Origin: Nageia nagi
Taxonomy: Eukaryota > Pinophyta
Length of the DNA stretch: 64,000 nucleotides
Direction: 5' to 3'
Assembly (NCBI GenBank): GCA_050084985.1
Contig: JBITNC010000002.1
Span: forward strand, 37,572,001-37,636,000
Part shown: positions 1-10,589 of the stretch, one piece after another
Layout of the letters: each line of letters begins with the position of its first letter
How positions within the stretch are numbered: the stretch's first letter is position 1
The notes under the pieces: model-generated
Database searches by the model: none
What the model was told of the DNA's origin: nothing
Seen by the model: only the letters and a program-made list of their open reading frames with translations
Translations under genes and position numbers: made by a program

Positions 1-529
1 AAAAAGTTAAAAAATTGACCGCTCACGACCAGGGTTGTGAAGGCCATGTCCACAGAGTCCAGGTCTGCACACGGCCGCACGAAACCCAGCACAGGTCGAG
101 GCTTGTATAGTTAGGGTCACACGGCTCACATAAAAAAAATTAATTTTTTAAAACGAATAATGATTATATTCACCGCATATGATAGGTTGTAGAAATTCAC
201 TGAATTTTGAATCTCATAGTTGAAATACGGCAAATTTCGTAACTTAGATTATGGATTATCCTTTTACATCAAAACACACACAAAAGAAGAAAAGTTTGAA
301 CACCTTTGATGCATACCCAATCTATATGCCCCAAACTTAAACTCCACCTCCACAAAGTACAAGATAGCAGGTTTAATGATGTTGTCAAGAAGTTGTTGTG
401 CCCGCACAACACACCTCAAAATGCAAGATTTTGGGAAACCTATTTTGGCGAAGGCAATGAAATATATTGCCTAGGAATGACTAGACTACGGCTAATATAA
501 AGATTCAAAGAATACCTCCAGAGTTATTA

Positions 530-2480
530 AAACAGTTCAATGTATCCAGTTAACATTCCAGGGCTTGGATTTAAGCGACACCTCACAGGATGGAGTTTTG
601 GGTCATGCCAATGATAGGAAAAGTGGAGTTTTTCGGGAGATAAGGACATGGGTATGGTAGAGAATACAAGATTGAGCAAGTTTGACCTCGAAAATGATGG
701 ATTTGAACCAAGAATGCAAAATTTATGCCTAAGTGTACATTTGGAGGGTTTTGGTGATATCAAAGCCCAAGTTTTGGCACTTAGCTTTTAGGCATGACAA
801 ATGGTGAAAATTTTGGAATGTCCAAATGAAATTTTGAATACATAGAAGCATGAACAAGGCGATTCTAAGACACTTGAGGTCTTGAAAATTTGCGTTTTGG
901 TCAAGTTTGAGCACCCCTAGCCCTAGGCACATTTTTCCATGTTACTGAAGATCCAAAGGAGTGAAAAATGGCACCTACTTTCAAGAGATAAGTGCAAATT
1001 TTGTCGAAAATCAAGTTTAAGCACATCATTGGAGAGAAAAGGTGATTTCAAACACAATTAGGACTTAAAATTTTCGATTTTGTTCAAGTTTTCAGGCCCT
1101 AAAGCCTAGGCACACATTTCCAAGTCCATGGAAATCCAATTAGGTGTATTTTGGCGCCTAGCCACCAAGGAGGAAATAGGATTTGTCTCAAAACTCAAAG
1201 GTGATGATTTGTTTGCATTGAAAACCTCATTCTAAGGCACATTATGTCTACAAATTTTCGATTTTGAGCAATTCTAATGCCCCAAAACCCTAGGCACACT
1301 TTTCCAAGCCTATAGGAAATCCATTTAGATGAAAATGAGCACCCAACTCCAAGAGGGAAAATGGATTTTCACTAAAAGGCAAATCTAAGCTCATAAATGT
1401 ATGGAAATGGCTATTCTCAGGCATATTAGGTCTTCAAATTTTCAATTTTAAGCAAGTTTTGAGCCCCTACAAGCTAGGCGCATATTTCCAAGCCTATGGA
1501 AATCCAATGAGGTGATTTCTAGCGCCTAGCATGAGGAGAAAAAAATGTTTTTTTTGTCAAAAATCAACTTTGAGCTCATAAATTGAAGGAAAGGACCATT
1601 TTAAGCCACTTTAATATTCCAAATTTTCGATTTTGGTCAATTTTTCAACCCCTAATTCCTAGGCGCAGTTTTTTCAAGCCATTGAAAATCCTAACAAGTG
1701 ATTTTTGGCACCTAGATTGAAGAGAAAAAATGGTATGGGCTCAAAAATCGATTTTGAAGGCTTGGGAGCATGGAAAACCTCATTTTAGACACATTTAAAA
1801 CTCGATTTTTTGCATGTTGAGCAAGGAAAATGCTCCGGAAGGTTGGGCACACTTTTTCATGGCAATGGATGATCCATAAAGGTGTATTTTGGCGCCTAAG
1901 TCAAGAGGAGAATTGCAAATTTTCAAAAAAATAAGTTTCAAGTACACCAATGGAGGGAAAAGGGCATTTTAGGAAGGTTTAACACTTCAAATTTTCGCTT
2001 TTGAGCAAGGGAAATGCCCCAAATGCTTGGGCGCACATTTCCATGTCTATAGAGAATCCATTGGAGTGAAAATGAGCGCCTAATATGAGGAGAAAAACCA
2101 ATTTTTGCTCAAAAATAAAATTTAAGGACATCAATACATGAAGGGGGCCATTTTAGCAAGGTTTAAACTTTGAAAAAAACGATTTTGACCAATAAAAATG
2201 CTCCTCATTCTAGGCACACTTTTTCAAGCCATTGGATGATCCACTAATGCATTTTGGCGCCTAGTTTTTCATCAAAATTTGATTTTGAGCATAGGGATGC
2301 ATGATTGGGATGATTTGGAGCAACATTAAACTTTGAAATTTTCCATTTTGAGCACTTTTGGAGGCTCAAATTCCTAGGTACAGGTTTGGCATGCTTTGGA
2401 GAGATTAAAGGCTCAAAAAACTTATTTGGCATGTAAAATGCACCTCTAGAGCACTTTTTAGGGAAAATAGGCACTAAGGG
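530..2480. repeat. Degenerate tandem array, about 185-bp period, roughly ten copies
   Basis: The same chain of short phrases recurs about every 165-200 bases. It runs: a block like CTAGGCACACTTTTCCAAGCC, a block like GGAAATCCAT, then GGTGATTTTGGCGCCTAG, then a purine-rich GAGGAAAA run, then AAATTTTCGATTTTGAGC. The TAGGCA-type block is seen near 922, 1107, 1290, 1485, 1659, 1847, 2026, 2210 and 2373. Copies are clearly diverged, so this is an old array. It stops just upstream of a TATA box, which suggests it may be the U3 part of a long LTR. No coding content is credible in it. Confidence 0.75.
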
Positions 2481-2503
2481 GCATGCAAAAGGCACAAAAA
2501 CTC

Positions 2504-2510
2504 TATAAAT
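2504..2510 (+). promoter_or_regulatory. TATA box of a putative LTR promoter
   Basis: TATAAAT lies in a CTCTATAAATACAAGG context immediately after the tandem array. The following 740 bases (2511-3252) have no gene and look like an R-U5/leader tract before the retroelement ORF at 3253. A matching second LTR copy was not found, so the LTR reading is inferred. Confidence 0.4.
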
Positions 2511-3252
2511 ACAAGGCTAAGGCTCTCATTTGCTCCACAACACTCTCTTTGGTCATCCATGCACTCACTTTTGAGCAAAATCCTCACAAAACCTCACAAA
2601 CATGCTCAAAAACTCAAAACTTGATTCCATGCTCCAAAATTGCTCAAATAAATTGGAAACATCTTACAAATACCTTAGATATCCATCCATGGTGGTGCTG
2701 GTTTGATTTGAGCCATTTTTTAAATTTTTATAAATTTCAGACCCCCCTATCTTTTGGCCATTTTCAGACCTGTCAAGAACTTGAAAAATCAGCCTAAAAC
2801 ACTTTTTTGAGACCGAAAAATTTCAAAATTTTGGATGATTGAGAGATTGAAGTGAATATCAAAGTGATACACCTTGGATAGGAGAACAAGGTCCATCATT
2901 CACTTTCCCAAATGAAGCTTGTTGATCCACTTTTCATCCCCATCTTTCCAAGCTGTCCAAAACCTGTCAAAAAATAAATATATGGGCTAAAAAAACGGCA
3001 AGTTGTTTCGAACATCGAAAACTTGATATTTTTATTTGAGACTTGGACACAAGCCTCCTAGATTTATTTGCCAACCCACCATGCATTCATTTCCTCATTC
3101 TGACAACTTTCAAAAATCTCTCAAAATCTACTCATAGCCCTCCAAAACACAAAAATCGGCCAAAACTAAACTTACTCCTTTTTCCTCCAGAGCTGTTCCA
3201 AGTATACCCAGTATCACTCTTAACACCTTTTTGTGCTCCACAGATATCCCAT

Positions 3253-4867
3253 AATGAGCATTGTTAAGAGGAACAAAGAACTCCATATGGAGTGGATAAT
3301 GAAGGATAATCCAATTACCATTGAAAAAAGGGGGAAGACTCCTTTCCCTACAATCGTGCTTGGAGATGGCCTCAATCATATTAGAGACACATAATGGCCA
3401 AACACTGACCTGGTCAAGACATTGGAGAAGATGGCTCTAATCCCACTTGGGCTACTACTCAACAACACTCTATCTTAGTCCAGGATCATTGAGGCCTCCA
3501 TGATCCCATACACCGCTCCATTTCTTGAATGATGTCTTGAGGTAGCCAGACACTGCGACACTAAAAAGAGAACCCTCTTTGATGTCAATGGCACTCAGAT
3601 ACTGGACTTTACAGAGGAAGGAATAGAGAAAGCTTTTGCATGGACCAATGAAGGCATCATCTTCATAATGACTAATTGCATCAAGTTCTTCAACAATATG
3701 ACTAAGCCTGGTAATTTGATTAGAGACTAGTTGGTCGACAAATGCAAAGACTATAAGTCAAAGGCCTTAAGCCAACCCAAGTGAACAGATTTCTATCCCA
3801 CAGTCTCTACCATCATCAGCATGTTGTGCCAAATGACAGGGCAAGGGAATGATCAAAGATTCCGAAAGGAATTTTTCGGCTTCATACATCAAATCAGCAA
3901 AGGCAAAGGGATTCGATGGAGCAAGGTGATCAATAACTGCATGGCCCATCAACTATCCAAGCTTGTGGAGACCAAGAAATTTTACATGAGCTCTTATTTG
4001 GTATTTTTTATCCTACATGATAGAAAAAAAAAAATCGGCCATATCAGATACCAAATACTTACATGATCCAAAATACCCAGTATGGCAGAGTTACCCTAGA
4101 TTCTAGGTGGAAAACAAGTGGAATGAATTCAAAATGATGAGTGATGGATTCAAATGTAGGATATACAAAGAGATAAAGGGCACTGCCAACATGACCAGAA
4201 TTTCAGATGCGGCATTCCAAGCTCTCCAAGGACATGCAGATTTTTATCTTCAGGAGATGGATGCCATATATATAAGGGTATATGGGTCAATAGAAGCACC
4301 TTACAGACTTCCTCGCTATACAAGTGATCAGTTCATTTTGATGGAATTTTGAAAACACTTGTCATACCTTCACGAGAAAGTATGGTGTAAGAAAGGTGTT
4401 GCCACTTGCAAGCTGCCTATCAGCATAGTGGAGTACTAGTGTACTTCTTGGCATTCAATCAAAACGATGAAAATGGACTTAGAATACTATAACTTCACAG
4501 TAGAGAAGGCAGTGGACTACTATGACCCTGAGGACACAATCAACGAATTCTTTAAGAAGACCTGGCGGTCTGCTTACCCACTAAACCCTTAGGCAAGCTG
4601 AAAAAGTATAGGAATGTTCGTGATCCAAAGCAGATTAAAGCAATAAACAAGGACTTGGGAACCAGTGAGAAGCTTTTGCAGACCAAGATAGGCAAGAAGA
4701 AGAGGACTATGCAAGAAAGCGGTAGATGGATATCTCTAGAGCCAGAGTCATCTCAAGTTAGGGCACCTCCGATAATCCTTAAGAAGAATCCCCCAATTCT
4801 GTATATAGCTCCATCCATCTCTCCTTCTATAAGGTTAACACAAGGGCAATCTAGTCAACATGCTACT
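3253..4867 (+). pseudogene. Unrecognised retroelement ORF (gag-like position), heavily mutated
   Basis: A reading frame opening at ATG 3253 (MSIVKRNKELHMEW...) stays protein-like for about 1.6 kb but carries in-frame stops at several points in its first 550 bases (TAA, TAG, TGA, TAG, TGA). It shifts frame in an A-run near 4021-4032 and again near 4590. Recognisable stretches are 3821-4060, 4107-4349 (including an IEAPYRLPRYTSDQF segment) and 4655-4877, rich in Lys, Ser and Pro. I do not recognise the family. Its place after a TATA-bearing leader and before LTR-family sequence suggests the gag-like or accessory ORF of a plant LTR element. It is clearly dead. Confidence 0.5.
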
Positions 4868-6155
4868 CTCAAGTTTTGAGGGAGCATTTCTATCCCATGG
4901 TTCCGTGGTTGTGTTCAGTGATCGTGGATATTCTTGTTGTACCCTAGTTGGCTCCTTGGAGGCCAACAACTGCCCCTTAGGACTTGGTATTGTATACATC
5001 ATCATTCTATATTATTTGTATAGCCAGTGGGCATTGGATCGCATTATTGCTAAGTTACCGAGTTTGCCTATGCAAGCCCCGGGTTTGGGTTCAGTTCGCC
5101 TTGGGTTCGGGTTCGATTCGCCTATGGGTTCGTTCAAAGTTCGAAAAAATCCTCCCTGGTTCGCCCTAGGAAACCCGAAGAGAACCCAAACAGAACCCAA
5201 GTAGGAAAGCGAGATATTTTGCACTTTTTTAATGTTTTTTTATTTGACTTTGACCAATTCCACCTTGTAAACCTTGAAAGTTACCTCTAAAGCACATAAA
5301 ACCTTTAAACTACTTCATCCTTGTTCATTTCTCTTGCAAACAACAACTTTTATTCCAAGAGGCTGAGCATTGGTTTTTTTTGTTGGATCAACAAAAGAAT
5401 TTGAAGAGTGATCCTTGAAGCTTCTACAAGGATTATATTGCCATTCCTACTCATTTGCAAGTGTTCATTGCCTGCCAAGAAGATCATCTAATATTTCTAC
5501 TCATTTGCAATGGTTGTGGTTCATCTAATATTCCTACATCATCTTATGTAAATGATGATGATGACGTTGATTTAGAAAATCCACTTGATGATTAAACTAA
5601 TTGTTGAACTTGATATTATTATTTTAATATTGAACTTTAAGTTTGAATATTTATCATGCATGTATGATGTTTTAAATGACATTCAAGTTTATGGTTCTTT
5701 TGTTGTTTATATGATGCTATGTGATACTCTAATCTTAATTTCATGCTTCTAGGCTGCACATATTTTTATATATTTTTTATATGGACGAACTCAAACCCAA
5801 AATTAAATTTAGCCGAACCAACGTACCAGATTGCCGAACCCAAACCAAAACCAAAACCGGTAACTTAGCATTATTGTATTGTCTATACCACACTTGTGCA
5901 TGCATTGGATTGTCTTTGCTTAATTGTACATGTATGAGCCAAACGTTGGCATTGTGAGTTGGTATTCATTGTTGTATGATTGTATGAGCTACATGTTGGA
6001 ATAGTTCCATTGTTGTGATGCGTATTGAATGTTCTAACCCTAACGTTGGCATTTGAGGGTTTGTATGCTTGAGATTTGATGTCCTAGGCCTAACGTTTGG
6101 GCTATTGTAATTGAATTTGCTGATTTTTCCTTGAGATCCTATTTGGATCATTACA
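4868..6155 (+). mobile_element. 3' part of a Ty3/gypsy LTR, split by a hAT-like element
   Basis: Bases 4868-5049 and 5877-6155 align by eye with the 3' two-fifths of the LTRs at 31389-32614 and 35686-36891. Shared phrases include TATCCCATGGTTCC, GGCTCCTTGGAGGCCAAC, CATTGGATC and GTAATTGAATTTG-TGATTTT, and it ends in a TTACA terminus at 6155. The 5' part of the LTR is absent and no primer-binding site follows. It is therefore a fragment, not a functional LTR. The hAT-like element at 5050-5868 separates the two halves. Confidence 0.75.
5050..5868 (+). mobile_element. Non-autonomous hAT-like DNA transposon with perfect TIRs and 8-bp TSD
   Basis: The 819-bp unit begins CTAAGTTACCG and ends CGGTAACTTAG, a perfect 11-bp terminal inverted repeat. 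It is flanked by CATTATTG at 5042-5049 and 5869-5876, an exact 8-bp target-site duplication. Removing it restores a continuous LTR. Subterminal regions are packed with GGTTCGG/GGTTTGGG motifs and their complements (5085-5200 and 5785-5858). An internal reading frame at 5551-5595 ends in an acidic tail (NDDDDVDLENPLDD then stop). Such a tail resembles the C-terminus of hAT transposases and may be a relic of the parent element. The 8-bp TSD and short TIR are typical of hAT. Confidence 0.85.
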
Positions 6156-7472
6156 AAGAGTCCAAAACTGGAAGAGCCAAGTGAGATCTCTCGGGAATCA
6201 CTCCTAGCATTCAAGGTCGAAAGATCATCTGTAGTGTTAAGAAAGTTGGTGATGTTTAACTATGTCCCAAGCCGAGGTACAATGGTAACTCTTTGTGAGT
6301 CTAGACGTTGTCATAACAACTTATGCCTGCAAGTTTTTTGAATGATGCTATCTAAGGGATGTTTCCTGCCTTTGGGGCCTAGAATGGGTTGGAAAAAGGA
6401 GCTGATCAACTTGATAGTTTGAGGGATCTCTACGAATCGTTGTAGGTCTCTACACCTAAAGATAATGACCTCTCTTAGGAAGAGAGCCAAACATCTCAAG
6501 TAAAGGTAACAAAAGAAAATGGATAAGGCACCTTCGGACCCCCTATAGAAGTAGTGGTACCTCCCCTAAATCTAGTAATATGCAAGGCATCAAAATATTA
6601 AGTGCTCCTTATTCTCCACCTCCTAAAAAGAGCAAAGCCAACAAGTCCTATCAAGTTGAGGAATATGATGATTCGTCTCAACGCGAAGCTAATGGGAACA
6701 GACTCGCAGTTGGTCAAGGGGAATCCTCTAGCCATGAGACCACTAGTGCTGAAGATATGTAGGTTGGACAATGATACCATCAATAATCTGTAGAAAATGT
6801 TCAGCGTAGAGAGCCATCTTAGGACTAAGAGGTTGTGGGAGAGAGACCCAAGTAACTTACATGTGATGATCGAAACTATCCTCTCAAATAGATCTATATA
6901 TCTCTACCTTCAAGGGGCGAAGGTGAAGTGGAGTGGCCAATGAGGAGTTGGATTGGGGAGTTGATCAATGGAGATGCTCACTGATTGTAAGAGCAAATTC
7001 ACCTCTGACTACCAACACTTGTGCCCAATGGTTCCCAACAATGCAAATCTCTCAAAAGAACACAAAGCGATAAATGGGTACCTCTTACGACCTAAAGAAA
7101 AGTCATCGAACTACCCAAGTCTATGAAGGAAGGATGTGAGCCTGAATACGCTTTCAAGATGAAGTGGTTGTGCAACAAACTGACTCTAAACAATGCACTA
7201 TGGGACTATTCATTTGCAACAGATCATTCGTTGAGACATGATGGTTTGAACCCTCTCAATATGTGACTACTCAACAAGTAGAGTTGTAGCCCCAAATCTT
7301 TGATCCATAGAGAATTGTAGGTTCCTTGAGTGTATCAAAAAGGCATTTCTTTGAAGGGATATCCTAGAAGTGAATCTGAAAACACTGACGTTCTAGGATG
7401 AAGAGTAAAGCATATCCCTTGCAAAGACCTACAATGCTAATTTCAAGCTGAAAGACACCCTAGAGAACAAAA
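6156..7472 (+). other. Unrecognised, probably retroelement internal sequence
   Basis: About 1.3 kb lies between an LTR 3' terminus (6155) and an LTR-like 5' start (7473). Short open stretches occur (for example 6580-6759, with a PPPKKSKANKSYQ segment), broken by many stops. No reverse transcriptase, integrase or protease motif is visible. By position it is probably internal sequence of an old LTR element, but I cannot name it. Confidence 0.35.
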
Positions 7473-8460
7473 TGTAATGTCCCCAATTTGGAACATCTAA
7501 CATCACCCCTCATGCCTATTCATTGTGACTTTTAGTATTTAGATTAGGAGTAATTTATTTGTCAAATTATGTATTTATAAATATTTATACTTGTGCGTCA
7601 AAGGCTACGCTCAACAAGGGCAAATTATATATTTAATTGGGCAAATTAAATGGGCCATTATGATGATCTATCACCCCTGCACCAAGTCAGCCATGTTAGG
7701 AAGGTTGGGAGCTATTTAATATTTTATTATTCCTCCCCTCCTAGTCGGCTGCCTTTTAGGGGACATATTTGCAAGTTTGAAGACCTATATAAGCATGGAT
7801 TGTGGCCACTTGAAGGACCACCATTGTGCATTCGATCTTGGATCATTCAGAGTCTGGGGATGCTCCCCTCTCTACCTTCTAAGGACTATGGTTGCTCCCT
7901 AGCCTAGAAGTGGCCTATCTACTTTCATACCCACTTGGAGAGCTTGTGCCAATCTTGAGGAGCTATATAGAGAATTGCACCATACATTTGCTACTTGGGA
8001 GCTGGCGCCAGACATTGGGAACCATTTTGAGTCTAGCACCAAGCTTGGGAGTCATCTTGGTCCTGCTCTAGCCTTTAGGAGTCTTGGTTGAGCATATTGG
8101 AGTCTTGGGCTTTGCCCTAGAACTTGTTACAGGCTTATTACAGACTTATGCTTATTATTTGTTGATATACATGATATTGGCTCTCATATTGTGTCTCAAA
8201 TGTGAATGAATGGTCTCTACTTACTGTTGCGATAATATCATTCATTATGCATGGGAATATGTGCAGATTATAGTGTTTTGAAGGCATGTTAATGTGGTAT
8301 AACAGATCTGCAATTTGTGCCCTAGTTTGAGCATATTCACATACAATATGAGCTTTATATCAGATTTGGCTATTGTTGTTATATTTCAGTTTTGAGCGTA
8401 TGTTTGGATGGTTCATGAGCATTTACTATTGTGCCTTAATTTGTGGATGAATGCGGAATT
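7473..8460 (+). mobile_element. LTR-like segment (starts TGTAATGTCCCC, TATA box near 7785)
   Basis: It starts TGTAATGTCCCCAATTTGG, the same style of terminus as the gypsy LTR at 31389 (TGTGACATCCCCC). About 310 bases in there is a TATA-type motif (CTATATAAGCATGG), as expected for an LTR promoter. The 3' end is not well defined (about 8460), and no second copy or TSD was found. It may be a lone LTR or the 3' LTR of the decayed material to its left. Confidence 0.45.
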
Positions 8461-8479
8461 AATTGAGAAATCAAGTAAA

Positions 8480-9250
8480 CCCTAGAAAAGTACATTACAC
8501 TAAACCTCCAAGTAGGTGTAAGCAGTCTCTAAAGGCCCTTAAGGGAATGAAATAGGAGGATCACATTGTCTACAAAAAGAAGTATGGCAATCTAAATATG
8601 ATGTAACCAACAACTATCATTTGTGTGGGTGTGTAATCAAAGGAAATCCTCAAGATTGTCTACATAAGTGCCAAAGAGAGTAGGTGAAGGAGGGAACCCA
8701 TGTTTAACACTGATAGTACTATTGATCATGCGCAAAAGACTCAGTAATCCTGAACCAACCAACAATTATCTCATAAAGCCTTGTGATGGCAATAATCAAG
8801 GTGTTAGAGATGCCAGTAGTATGTAGTTTCTAGAAAAACAAGAGTCGTAGAACAATGTCAAAGGCCTTCCTAAAATCCATAAAACACTTAAAGACCTTAG
8901 ATGATCTCAGGAAAGCCTCCTCGTTGATAGCTCGAAATGTGAAGATATGATCAATAGTATGAAAATCCCTCCTAAAACCAGCCTGCCCTCAAGCCCTATG
9001 GTCACCATGCTCCAAGTGATCTGATAACATTGTGTCCAATATTGTGGCATAAAGCTTAGCAAAGGTGTGTCCAATCATGATGGTCCTATAATTGTTTGGA
9101 ACAAAACAATCCCTTGCTTTATGAATGGCGTGAATTGTGACCAAGACAAAGGAAACCCCAAACAAACGACCTCATTGAATAGGTCAGCAATGGGAGAGGC
9201 AAGTGAATCACCACCGTATTTCAAGAACTCATCCTATAGACGTTCACAAT
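8480..9250 (-). mobile_element. LINE reverse transcriptase remnant
   Basis: Read on the minus strand, the segment gives the order of a plant LINE (L1-type) reverse transcriptase. There is an LFNEVVCLGFPLSW-type block near 9130-9190, then TIMIGHTFAKLYATIL, then a GQAGFRRDFHTIDHI block near 8945-9000, then FMDFRKAFDIV near 8850-8885. Stops and frame breaks are present, so it is not functional. Its 3' half, including the catalytic DD motif, is not clear. It lies in what would be intron 7 of the MGDG synthase gene, in the same orientation as that gene. Confidence 0.75.
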
Positions 9251-9758
9251 CAGTTGCCCTACTAATGCAAAGTTTCCAAATGGCTCTCTATGTCATGTGC
9301 CCAACTAGGGCACAACTTGATTTACTCAAATTAGGGCAAGTCCAAAATATATTCAATACCAAAAATTATTGTAATTCCAATCAGATCTGAAATGGAACTT
9401 ATCACTCCAATCATGCATTAATATCAATTCCAAAATTAAGGCAGAATTCAAAGTGCATCAATTATACTCCCAAAAATGGAACGAACTATCCAAGAGCAAG
9501 ATCTCAAGCATACACAAGCCAATGATATTCAACAATGTCTCAAAAAATATGAAGTGGGCACCAAAAATATTATTTAATCAAGATGAGCAAGATACAAGCA
9601 CTGCAACAATGATAATAGGCATATGCAATTATGTCATTGGTTTATTTAGATATGACTTTAGGTATGGTGCAAAACTGTAACCCTAATCATGTTAAGACCA
9701 TGTCTATAAATATGCTCCTTGCAGTGTTAAGTTTCTTTGTTCACCTTTCATTTTCAAT

Positions 9759-9960
9759 GCCACTGGACGGGATCCCTTGTTTACACACATGAAATACAAG
9801 GCTTAAGAACAGTTTGCATGATCACATAGTTAAATTTCTCCATTGACCTTCTCTTGTTTGCAAAGCCACTGGACTTATTCGCTTGTTGACAGACATGAAA
9901 TACAAGAGTTAACAACGGTACACATGATGATAATAAATAAGGAATCTTCTAATAGACATC
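9759..9960. repeat. Two-copy diverged tandem duplication, 106-bp period
   Basis: GCCACTGGAC...CTTGTT-ACA-ACATGAAATACAAG...TTAA-AAC is found at 9759 and again at 9865 with moderate divergence. It lies within the presumed intron 7 of the MGDG synthase gene. No function is visible. Confidence 0.6.
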
Positions 9961-10514
9961 ATTTTCTAGTAAAAAAGGGACTTGGCCTTTAACAAGCAAG
10001 AGAAGTAACTACGGACATGACTTTATGATGTGCGTTATTCTGCATGTGGACCTTGTACTTAAACTTAATGGATAATTATTATTGTTTTTTATTAAAAAAG
10101 ACATCACAGAACTGCATTATAATCAACAATAAGTAAACTTGCAAGAGGTGATGGATGAATATATGCCTTGTATGGAGAAAAGCCTTATCTACAATTTACT
10201 CAGTTGAAGGAAATAGTAACTGGTACTACTAGTAACACTTGTTTCCCTTTCTATTTGTTTATGTGTACCAGGTGTCAGCCAAAATCCTTATCTACACTAC
10301 CCTTAAACATATGTACGATGGTGGTATAAATACAACTTACAAGTTTAAGGCCTTATACGAATCGATAAGATCTTAAGATTATGTTGAGATTTTTTTATCA
10401 ATTACAGGAGTAAACATGCTACAGCTGAGTATGAAGTAAATGTGTGCGAGAATACTTAAATCATGTATGCATATTCAAGAGATCAAAAAAGGGGAAAAAA
10501 ACTCTTAATAATAC

Positions 10515-10589
10515 CTGGCCTGCAATGTAGTCATTAAGGATAATAGGAAGTCCTCTGATCATGGCTTCTGCAATTGTACCTGGACCTGC
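10515..10589 (-). CDS. MGD1: MGD1 exon 7 (sugar-nucleotide-binding motif)
   Basis: 75 bp, phase 0 on both sides, after a TTCTTCTAG acceptor. It encodes [18 protein letters not shown] then NDYIAGQ and ends CAG|GTATTA. AGPGT-AEA is the UDP-binding signature shared with MurG-type GT-B glycosyltransferases. Most plant homologues read NGYIAGQ or NAYIAGQ; here the second residue is Asp. The following exon was not found in the window. Confidence 0.93.

Larger units (their letters stand above)
1..10514 (-). other. Presumed intron 7 of the MGDG synthase gene (runs off the left edge)
   Basis: Exon 7 ends at 10515 with a GT donor (GTATTA on the minus strand), and the protein still lacks its conserved C-terminal part. 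No matching exon was found on the minus strand down to base 1. The last intron is therefore longer than 10.5 kb and contains all the repeats listed to its left, if the gene is intact. Bases 9260-10510, apart from the small duplication, show nothing else recognisable. Confidence 0.6.

Noticed and set aside
1-10514. Search for the terminal MGD1 exon
   Set aside because: I looked on the minus strand for the expected EAGN-VPYVV, WFGP and HELV motifs and found none. The exon is presumed to lie left of the window.
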